Positions 58,135 to 64,000 of a DNA stretch of 64,000 bases are shown piece by piece. Under the pieces are notes generated by a model that saw only the letters and a program-made list of their open reading frames with translations, searched no databases and had not been told where the DNA came from. The stretch is from Pseudomonas koreensis (GTDB taxonomy: Bacteria; Pseudomonadota; Gammaproteobacteria; Pseudomonadales; Pseudomonadaceae): NCBI RefSeq assembly GCF_024169245.1, contig NZ_JALJWP010000001.1, positions 806,001 to 870,000 of the forward strand, read 5' to 3'. A program made the position numbers and the translations under genes. The number at the start of each line of letters is the position of its first letter. Position 1 is the stretch's first letter.

Positions 58135-58913
58135 TGCGCCCTCAGCAGTTCGCGGACGCGGCTGGAAGCAGCACGATTGCTCGCACCGAGGCGCCCTTTC
58201 AAATCACTGCTGCTCACATCATCGATCGCCTGCTCCAGGCACTCGCGCACCCGCGCCAGATCTTCCGCCGTCGGCTGTTCAATCTGCTGCACCGAGAGAG
58301 TTTCCCAAAGCAGACCGAGGCTGGCGTAGCTGTCGATGTCGTAGGCCATGGGCGGCACGCTGGCGGCCAGCGCTTCCAGCTCTTCAACACTGCGCAATGT
58401 CACCCGCGCCGCCGAGGCCTTGCCCATCGCGTGCACCATCACACCGGGATCACGCAAAGCAATCAGCCGATTGGCCTGATAACCATGCGCGAGAAATGCG
58501 CCCGACATCGCTTTACCCACCAGCAGCGCAATCACCGGATGCCCGGCCAGACGCGCCCGGGCATAACTGTCCGCCGCGCCAGCCAGGGCCTGATGAATGC
58601 CGAGGGCTTCTTCACGCCGGCCATACGCCTGACTCGGCACATCGACGATGGCGATGATCGGGCGCTTCCGCGCGTTGTCGCGATCGGCGCTGATCGCGTC
58701 ATCCACAGCCTTGGCCAGACCCCAGCCTTCGAGCAAGCCGACTTCGCCGTTTCGGGCGCGAGGGAAACGATTGTCCGGATCGGCGACCACGGCGATAAAA
58801 CGCCCCAGCTCAGCGTCAGCCACCCGCAACGACGGCGGTAGACCTTCAACGCTTTCAGCGCCAGCGCTCAAGGCGTTGAACCAGTGCAAACCGCGCAGTG
58901 AATAGCCACTCAT
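58128..58913 (-). CDS. mdcE: malonate decarboxylase gamma subunit MdcE
   Basis: This 261-residue protein is the second half of the biotin-independent carboxyl-group-removing unit, which with MdcD decarboxylates malonyl-ACP to acetyl-ACP. Crotonase-superfamily text includes IIAIVDVPSQAYGRREEALG, HPVIALLVGKAMSGAFLAHG and VMVHAMGKASAARVTLRSVE. It overlaps mdcD by four bases (ATGA type). Confidence 0.92.
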   Translation of the reverse strand: MSGYSLRGLHWFNALSAGAESVEGLPPSLRVADAELGRFIAVVADPDNRFPRARNGEVGLLEGWGLAKAVDDAISADRDNARKRPIIAIVDVPSQAYGRREEALGIHQALAGAADSYARARLAGHPVIALLVGKAMSGAFLAHGYQANRLIALRDPGVMVHAMGKASAARVTLRSVEELEALAASVPPMAYDIDSYASLGLLWETLSVQQIEQPTAEDLARVRECLEQAIDDVSSSDLKGRLGASNRAASSRVRELLRAQW

Positions 58914-59761
58914 GAGCGCTCTCCTTGATACAGATCGCGAACCACCGACGGTTCGATTTGCTGGTCAGTGTTCAGCTTGCCGATGCGTTGCAGAAACCAC
59001 TCGGCGCGCTGGCTGCGCGGCTGTACCGGCAAGCCTAGCTGGAGCAATTCTCCGACCTGCTGACGAATCTGCGCCACGTCATCGCCGACATAACGATCCA
59101 CCAGACCACTGTTGAAACGCTGTTCGCCGCCGGTCAGGCTCCAGATGAATGGCCGGTCGCGGGAGTCGTATTCCTCGATCCCGGCTTCCTGCTCGATCAC
59201 CTGCGGGCCGTTCAGGCCGAGACGTGCTTCCTGGGTCACCAGCAGATAGCTGCACAGCGCTGCGGCAATCGACATGCCGCCGAAGCAACCGACACTGCCG
59301 GCGACCACGCCGACCACCGGTTGGTATTGCTGCAAATCGACAATCGCCGCGTGAATATCGGCAATCGCCGCGAGGCCGAGATTGGCTTCCTGCAAGCGCA
59401 CGCCGCCGGTTTCCAGCAGCAACACCGCACGGGTGACGATGCCGTTGCGGTTGTCTTCGGCGGCCAGTTCCAGCGCGCCGGCAATCTTCGCCCCGCCGAC
59501 TTCGCCAAGGCTGCCGCCCTGGAATGCGCCTTCAATCGCCGCGATCACTACCGGCAGACCGTCAAGACTGCCCTTGGCGATGATCACGCCGTCGTCGGCC
59601 TGGGGCACCACACCCTGGCGTTCGAGCCATGGCGACATCACCCGTTGAAACGGATCGAGCAGTTCGCGAAAGGTCTCGGCGTCGAGCAAGGCTTTCGCCC
59701 GCTGTCGCGCACCGAGCTCGACGAAGCTGTGTTTGTTGAGCAACGCTGCGCTGTCAGTCAT
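58910..59761 (-). CDS. mdcD: malonate decarboxylase beta subunit MdcD
   Basis: This 283-residue subunit pairs with MdcE to decarboxylate malonyl-S-ACP. Carboxyltransferase-like segments are GLPVVIAAIEGAFQGGSLGE, AVLLLETGGVRLQEANLGLA and VVGVVAGSVGCFGGMSIAAA, forming the oxyanion-hole region of the family. The ATG at 59761 gives the family length and overlaps mdcC by eight bases; a longer frame to 59926 lies inside mdcC. Confidence 0.93.
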   Translation of the reverse strand: MTDSAALLNKHSFVELGARQRAKALLDAETFRELLDPFQRVMSPWLERQGVVPQADDGVIIAKGSLDGLPVVIAAIEGAFQGGSLGEVGGAKIAGALELAAEDNRNGIVTRAVLLLETGGVRLQEANLGLAAIADIHAAIVDLQQYQPVVGVVAGSVGCFGGMSIAAALCSYLLVTQEARLGLNGPQVIEQEAGIEEYDSRDRPFIWSLTGGEQRFNSGLVDRYVGDDVAQIRQQVGELLQLGLPVQPRSQRAEWFLQRIGKLNTDQQIEPSVVRDLYQGERS

Positions 59762-60053
59762 GGCCGATCTCCTCGAAACCCTGCTCCAGCCGCAAGCGCA
59801 CCACACCCGGCGTCGCGCCGAAATCGTGGATGTCGATGGCCATCGCCGGCGGCGTGGTGCCGTCGAACATCCGCGCAAACAGGTGTTGCCAGCGCTGCTG
59901 CGCGCCGTTGACCGAGGTCTGCACATTGATCGTCAGCTTGCCGGCGAGGCCCGGTTCGATCAGCACTTCCAGATCACCCGAACCGACACAACCGACCAGC
60001 GCACGACCGCGTGGCGGCTGCCCGGCGGGGAATTCAAACGATAGGCTTTCCAT
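59754..60053 (-). CDS. mdcC: malonate decarboxylase acyl carrier protein MdcC (delta subunit)
   Basis: This 99-residue carrier holds acetyl and malonyl groups during the decarboxylase cycle. The prosthetic-group serine is Ser25 in LVGCVGSGDLEVLIEP, the same position as in Klebsiella MdcC. It carries phosphoribosyl-dephospho-CoA rather than phosphopantetheine, supplied by MdcB and MdcG. It starts one base inside mdcB's end and overlaps mdcD. Confidence 0.93.
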   Translation of the reverse strand: MESLSFEFPAGQPPRGRALVGCVGSGDLEVLIEPGLAGKLTINVQTSVNGAQQRWQHLFARMFDGTTPPAMAIDIHDFGATPGVVRLRLEQGFEEIGHD

Positions 60054-60910
60054 CAAAATGCTCCCTGAACAATGCCGTCGCGCTCGATGCGATCGAGCAG
60101 CAGCGTGGCTGCGAGCAAGTCGGCGGCGCCACCGGGCGAGGCATTCAATGCGATGAGTTGTTGATCCAGTTCGTGCAGGCGCCGGCGACCGCTGAGGCTG
60201 GCGCTGCCGCCGGCGTCGAGCACCGCTTGCGCCCCCGACTGCATGGCGTGCAGGCCGGGTTCGCCAGCGCGGTAGAGCACGCAGGTGTCGGCCAGCTCGG
60301 TCATGATCGCCAGCAAGGCGTCGAGTCGGGCGTTCTGTTCGCCGTGGCCGTTGGCGCGACTTTTGTGCAGTTGCGGCAGGCCGCGTTGCAGCACGGACGG
60401 AAAGCCCAGTTGCGCTTCTTCGCGGGCACCGTGTGCGCCGTAGCGCTGGGCAACTTGTGCGCCGTGGCTGAGCGGTTTCGGTGCGTAGCGGTCGTCGAGC
60501 AGTGCCAGGCGTGCGGCACACAGGGCGATGGATTTCGGTTGCAGCGCGGCGGCCGTCACCAACAGTCCCAACGCCCAGATCGCGCCGCGATGGGTGTTGA
60601 CGCCGTTGGTGGTCACAAGCATGGCTTGCTCGCCTTCACGGCCGATGCGACCAATCGCTTCGCGCAACGGCAAACCGACTTCGCCAATGTCCAGCGCTGC
60701 CTCGGCCATTTCCTTGAACGCTGGCCACAAGGCCAACGCGGACGCGTGCATCAGGCCCAGGTGCAGATCGGTGTGTGCGCCATTGCCGCGACGATCAACC
60801 AGCGCCGGTTTCGGCGACAGATCCGCTTCGTCGATCAGCGCGTCCACTGCCAGATCGGCCAATCGATCAGCCAGTGACAGCGGTTGCGCTTGCAGGTTGA
60901 ATGCGTGCAT
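60053..60910 (-). CDS. mdcB: triphosphoribosyl-dephospho-CoA synthase MdcB
   Basis: This 285-residue enzyme joins dephospho-CoA to ATP-derived ribose to form the malonate decarboxylase prosthetic-group precursor. CitG/MdcB-family blocks are [40 protein letters not shown] and [20 protein letters not shown]. Its start overlaps the mdcA stop by one base (TAATG). Confidence 0.93.
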   Translation of the reverse strand: MHAFNLQAQPLSLADRLADLAVDALIDEADLSPKPALVDRRGNGAHTDLHLGLMHASALALWPAFKEMAEAALDIGEVGLPLREAIGRIGREGEQAMLVTTNGVNTHRGAIWALGLLVTAAALQPKSIALCAARLALLDDRYAPKPLSHGAQVAQRYGAHGAREEAQLGFPSVLQRGLPQLHKSRANGHGEQNARLDALLAIMTELADTCVLYRAGEPGLHAMQSGAQAVLDAGGSASLSGRRRLHELDQQLIALNASPGGAADLLAATLLLDRIERDGIVQGAF

Positions 60911-62580
60911 TACCAGCTCCTGAATTTGGCGGGCGGGTTATAGAGACCGCCGGACCACTCGACCAGATCGGCCACGCTTTTCGCTGCGAGCAATTCGCGG
61001 GTGGCGTCGGTGCGGCGGATGCCAAGGTCTTCGGGCAAGGCGATCAGGCCTTCGCGGCGCATGCGTTCGGTGTCTTTCGGGTTGTGCCGCAGGCCGATGG
61101 CGGTAACGCCGGCCACCGCTGCGATCATCGCCTGGCGCTCTTCCAGCGAGCGCGCCTTGTACAGATAGGCAATGCCTTCTTCGGTGAGCAGGTGGGTGAC
61201 GTCGTCGCCGTAGATCATGATCGGTGCCAGCGGCATGCCGCTTTTCTTCGCCACTTCGACCGCGTCGAGGGTTTCGACGAAGGTCGGTTTGCCGCCCTCC
61301 TGGAACGTCTCGACCATTTGCACCACGAGTTTCCTGCCGCGTTCGAGCATCGGTTGCGGCGCATCGGCGTGGCGCATGTCCAGCCACGCCGGAGTACCGT
61401 GACGCCGACCGCGCGGGTCGTGGCCCATGTTCGGCGCGCCACCGAAACCGGCGAGACGGCCACGGGTCACGGTCGAGGAATGGCCGTCGCCATCGACCTG
61501 CAATGTCGCGCCGATAAACAGATCCACCGCGTATTGCCCGGCGAGTTGGCAGACCATGCGGTTGGACCGCAGCGAACCGTCGCGGCCGGTGAAGAACACA
61601 TCTGGCCGCGCGGCAATGTAATTTTCCATGCCCAGTTCGGTGCCGAAGCAATGCACGCTTTCGACCCAGCCGCTCTCGATCGCCGGGATCAGCGTCGGGT
61701 GCGGGTTGAGCGTCCAGTTGCGGCAGATCTTGCCCTTTAACCCGAGGGATTCGCCGTAGGTCGGCAGGATCAATTCGATGGCCGCCGTGTTGAAACCGAT
61801 GCCGTGGTTGAGCGACTGCACGTTGTGTTTTTCGTAAATGCCACGGATCGCCATCATCGCCATCAGCACATGCACAGGCTTGATGTGGCGCGGGTCGCGG
61901 GTGAACAGCGGTTCGATGTAGAACGGCTTGTCGGCCACCACCACGAAGTCGACCCACGACGCCGGAATGTCCACGCGAGGGAGTTCGCTGACGTCGTCGA
62001 CCAGTTGGTTGACCTGAACGATGACGATGCCGTCGCTGAACGCTGCCGGCTCAATCAACGCCGGGGTGTCTTCGGTGCTGGGGCCGGTATAGATGTTGCC
62101 GGCACGATCAGCCATGAACCCGGCCGAGAGCACGACGTTGGGGATCAGGTCCACGACGAGGCGGGCGTAGAGTTCGATGTACGTGTGGATCGCGCCGACT
62201 TCGAGCAAGCCATCTTCGAGCAACTGGCTGATGCGCAGGCTCTGGGTGCCGGCGAAGGAGAAATCGAGCTTGCGGGCGATGCCGCGTTCGAACAGGTCAA
62301 GGTGCTCGGAGCGGCCAACGCTGGGCATGATCATATGCAGATCGTGGAGTGTGGCCGGATCGGCCTTGGCCAGCGAGCGCGAAAGGAAATCCGCCTGCTT
62401 CTGGTTGTTGCCCTCGAGCACCACGCGATCGCCGGGATGGATCAACGCTTCGAGCGCGGCGACGATTTTGTCACTGGGCAACACCGCGCCATCGGCCAGC
62501 CCGCGCACCTTGTCGAGCCGGCGCTGCTTCTCGTCACGCCGCCGCGTCCAGCGCGAGTCGGGGGAAATTGTTGTTGTCAT
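60910..62580 (-). CDS. mdcA: malonate decarboxylase alpha subunit MdcA
   Basis: This 556-residue subunit transfers the ACP from acetyl to malonate (acetyl-S-ACP:malonate ACP transferase), starting each cycle. It resembles CoA transferases: [40 protein letters not shown] and YDD-like [20 protein letters not shown]. The ATG at 62580 follows GGAG; a GTG six bases upstream is possible. It is the first gene of mdcABCDEGH-madLM; its promoter should lie in 62581-62780, where I found no clear sigma70 element. Confidence 0.94.
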   Translation of the reverse strand: MTTTISPDSRWTRRRDEKQRRLDKVRGLADGAVLPSDKIVAALEALIHPGDRVVLEGNNQKQADFLSRSLAKADPATLHDLHMIMPSVGRSEHLDLFERGIARKLDFSFAGTQSLRISQLLEDGLLEVGAIHTYIELYARLVVDLIPNVVLSAGFMADRAGNIYTGPSTEDTPALIEPAAFSDGIVIVQVNQLVDDVSELPRVDIPASWVDFVVVADKPFYIEPLFTRDPRHIKPVHVLMAMMAIRGIYEKHNVQSLNHGIGFNTAAIELILPTYGESLGLKGKICRNWTLNPHPTLIPAIESGWVESVHCFGTELGMENYIAARPDVFFTGRDGSLRSNRMVCQLAGQYAVDLFIGATLQVDGDGHSSTVTRGRLAGFGGAPNMGHDPRGRRHGTPAWLDMRHADAPQPMLERGRKLVVQMVETFQEGGKPTFVETLDAVEVAKKSGMPLAPIMIYGDDVTHLLTEEGIAYLYKARSLEERQAMIAAVAGVTAIGLRHNPKDTERMRREGLIALPEDLGIRRTDATRELLAAKSVADLVEWSGGLYNPPAKFRSW

Positions 62581-62689
62581 GCTCACTCCACGGGGTTCGC
62601 TGTCGTGGAGCCAAGTTAGGCGTGTGCGGTCAGGGCATCAATCAAGCTGGGTGGTGAATCATTACGCTGAGCGTAACGTTTTAAATAGC

Positions 62690-62757
62690 TATCGCGAGCA
62701 GGCTCACTCCTACATTTTGGAATGCGTTCCCCTGTAGGAGTGAGCCTGCTCGCGATG
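62690..62757. repeat. REP pair, family A variant (GTAGGAGTGAGCC)
   Basis: Inverted arms ATCGCGAGCAGGCTCACTCC and complement, between the DUF6124 gene and mdcA. Confidence 0.86.
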
Positions 62758-62779
62758 GCCTCGGTGGGCTCACCACATC

Positions 62780-63145
62780 TCAGTCGGTTGGCACCATTTT
62801 GTCCAGCACCCGGTTCACCGCCATCTCCGCCACCATGACAATCTGCGCGATGCCCTGCAGGGTCTTGCGCTGTGAGCCGTCCACCGAGGCGGCGTGGTTG
62901 TGCAACATGACTGTCGCCGAACCCAGGGTTTCGCAGGCGTCGGCCAGCAAGGACTCGGTGTCGGCCTCGGGATTGGCCATGTACAGCGTGTTGGGGGTGT
63001 ACGGCGGGGCCATGAAGTCGGGGCTGGGCGGGCCGAGGTAATGGTCGAGGGCGCGCTCGGCGGCTTCGTGGAATTTCTTTGAGTCGGGGGATTCGTAGGG
63101 GGATGCCGGGTCTTTGGTCGGCGGGTTTGGCGATGGTTTTTTCAT
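62780..63145 (-). CDS. DUF6124-type small protein
   Basis: This 121-residue protein begins MKKPSPNPPTKDPASPYESP, a disordered proline-rich lead, and continues into two helical segments (KKFHEAAERALDHYLGPPSP; SLLADACETLGSATVMLHNH) and ends VAEMAVNRVLDKMVPTD. This matches the pattern I recall for DUF6124 (formerly DUF3077-like) proteins, which occur in several copies in fluorescent pseudomonads and have no known role. It is preceded by a long untranslated leader with several strong inverted repeats. Confidence 0.78.
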   Translation of the reverse strand: MKKPSPNPPTKDPASPYESPDSKKFHEAAERALDHYLGPPSPDFMAPPYTPNTLYMANPEADTESLLADACETLGSATVMLHNHAASVDGSQRKTLQGIAQIVMVAEMAVNRVLDKMVPTD

Positions 63146-63496
63146 TTTCAGGTTCCGGATAAAGCCGCAACCGCTTCTCTGCTAAAAGAAGGGTGGCAGC
63201 TGAACGCAGGTTAGCAGACCGGGGAACCTAAGGAAGCCGGCGCGCCGAAGCGCCCTGCGCACAGCCGCCATCGAGTGCAGGCGTGAAGCCTGACTGACGG
63301 TGCTCGTGCAACCTTAGATTAACCACGGGCTGCTAAACCCGATCACTGCGAATCAGTGACCCGATCCAAGTTACGCAGCATGCCCTGGGCGCACAAGCCG
63401 GCGGATTCTGGCGCAGGCGTAGGCAGCGGCGCAAGGATTTGTAGGCTGGCGGGGCGTAACACCGGGTGTCTTTAAACACAGGCGCGGCTTGATGTT
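63146..63496. other. long untranslated leader before the DUF6124 gene
   Basis: No gene is supported in this stretch. Open frames here lack ribosome-binding sites. It contains the nested inverted repeats described separately and a second long-range pair, GTTACGC (63370-63376) with GCGTAAC (63454-63460). The right end meets a family C REP. Confidence 0.5.
63210..63359 (-). ncRNA. candidate multi-stem structured RNA leader
   Basis: Nested pairings are visible: GTTAGCAG (63210-63217) with CTGCTAAAC (63330-63338), CCTAAGG (63227-63233) with CCTTAG (63312-63317), and inside these GGCGC/GCGCC (63239-63254) and CAGGC/GCCTG (63278-63292). A further hairpin TCACTG/CAGTGA lies at 63343-63359. It lies about 65 bp before the DUF6124 start. 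I recognise no known riboswitch. Confidence 0.45.
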
Positions 63497-63608
63497 GATC
63501 GTTCCCACGCTCTGCGTGGGAATGCCTCCACGGACGCTCCGCGTTCGGCTTCTGAAAGGGACGCGGAGCGTCCCGGGCTGCATTCCCACGCGGAGCGTGG
63601 GAACGATC
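63497..63608. repeat. REP element, family C
   Basis: Outer arms GATCGTTCCCACGCTCTGCG and complement with inner GGACGC and GGGACGC hairpins, just after the CheW-domain gene. Confidence 0.86.
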
Positions 63609-63624
63609 AAGCGAAAGCCTTGGG

Positions 63625-64000
63625 TCAGCGGGCCAGGCCAGCCTCCACCAACAACCGCTCCAGCCCCAACAGATCAGGCACCTTCGCCACCTGCTCGCCA
63701 ACCTGCACCGCCGCCTGCTCCAGCGCACACAACGGCACATCCACGTAACTCAACTGACTGTCCAGTTTGTAAGACCGAGGAATCCCCTGCACCAGCAAGG
63801 CAATGAACTTCAACTCCGGCAATCCACCCAGCGCATTCAAAATCACAATTCGCGCCCGTTCGCCGATGACGATTTTCTGCCCGCAGGCCGATTCGAAACT
63901 GATCAGCGGAATCTGCCGCTCGCGCCACGTCACCCGGCCCAGATACCACGGCGGGGTGTCGAGGTCGAAGGCGCTGGCCTGGTAGTCGATGAGCTCGGCG
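63625..64000 (-). CDS. CheW-domain chemotaxis-type protein, 5' end cut by window edge
   Basis: About 125 C-terminal codons of a CheW-like adaptor are visible. The text runs AELIDYQASAFDLDTPPWYL, GRVTWRERQIPLISFESACG, VIGERARIVILNALGGLPEL and ends LERLLVEAGLAR. The pattern W-x-G-R-V-x-W-R-x-x-x-I-P-L-I-S-F-E is the core of CheW domains, which link receptors to CheA kinases. The N-terminus lies beyond the right edge, so the full length and any extra domains are unknown. A CheW-like protein of a Chp/Pil-type system is possible. Confidence 0.82.
   Translation of the reverse strand, partial: AELIDYQASAFDLDTPPWYLGRVTWRERQIPLISFESACGQKIVIGERARIVILNALGGLPELKFIALLVQGIPRSYKLDSQLSYVDVPLCALEQAAVQVGEQVAKVPDLLGLERLLVEAGLAR

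Noticed and set aside
63210..63338. Integron attC site or phage attachment remnant
   Set aside because: The terminal GTTAGC/CTGCTAAAC pair is in the wrong orientation for the attC core (RYYYAAC...GTTRRRY), and no integrase, cassette or duplicated target was seen.
63333..63740. 135-codon open frame on the minus strand across the last REP
   Set aside because: It crosses a family C REP and the end of the CheW-domain gene in another frame, with no start signal or recognisable domain.

Overview
The window looks like a chromosomal segment of a fluorescent Pseudomonas, probably the P. fluorescens group. Three things point there. Gene blocks follow the order remembered from Pseudomonas chromosomes (betT/betIBA; tkt-epd-pgk-fba next to an ArsR/methyltransferase gene and metK; ahcY-metF-rhlE; bioA-rsmE; mdcABCDEGH-madLM). 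Codon use is GC-rich. Intergenic spaces are filled with Pseudomonas-type REP repeats. No rRNA, tRNA, insertion sequence, integrase, prophage or CRISPR array was seen.

Layout. 1-5.8 kb: choline uptake and oxidation to glycine betaine (betT cut by the left edge, betI, betB, betA), with a 20-bp BetI operator over the betI promoter. 6.0-10.4 kb: a TldD/PmbA-type protease pair and a 14-TM MFS exporter. 10.5-18.2 kb: dbpA, a YhiN-type flavoprotein, a YccS-type membrane protein, an orphan periplasmic binding protein, ElaA, a small winged-helix protein and a YgjP-type metallopeptidase. 18.2-21.3 kb: a REC-PAS-GGDEF-EAL response regulator, then a cytoplasmic PL7 alginate lyase. 21.4-22.6 kb: an AT-rich accessory insert with two divergent small unknown genes, each with a near-perfect lux-box palindrome in its promoter. 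22.7-29.0 kb (minus strand): tkt, epd, pgk, two lipoproteins, fba. 29.3-31.5 kb: ArsR/SAM-methyltransferase fusion and metK. 31.7-40.8 kb: ligB, DUF1090, cytochrome c lipoprotein, mltA, MAPEG, MFS, CPA1 antiporter, FNT channel, acyl-CoA thioesterase. 40.9-46.6 kb: SAH-riboswitch-controlled ahcY, metF, a binding protein, rhlE. 46.8-50.9 kb: YceI, cytochrome b561, a mannose-lectin-fold protein, a 52-residue lipoprotein, and an exported amine oxidase with a histone-H1-like tail. 51.1-54.1 kb: bioA, rsmE, trhA. 54.3-62.6 kb: the malonate decarboxylase cluster with regulator and transporter. 62.8-64.0 kb: a DUF6124 gene behind a heavily folded leader, and a CheW-domain gene cut by the right edge.

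How the genes work together. metK makes SAM, ahcY removes SAH and metF supplies methyl-tetrahydrofolate. Each side of this methyl cycle has its own control signal here: a perfect 11-2-11 palindrome before the ArsR/methyltransferase-metK pair, and an SAH riboswitch before ahcY. The bet genes make betaine, a second methyl donor. The mdc cluster is complete: alpha, ACP, beta and gamma subunits, prosthetic-group synthesis (mdcB, mdcG), malonyl loading (mdcH), uptake (madLM) and mdcR.

The best candidates for something new are the lux-box-flanked gene pair at 21.4-22.6 kb, the single-domain lectin inserted at 48.3 kb, and the multi-stem leader at 63.2-63.4 kb. About 24 REP elements of four sequence families mark the gaps. 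All start codons are my choices from ribosome-binding sites and family lengths; no database search was possible.
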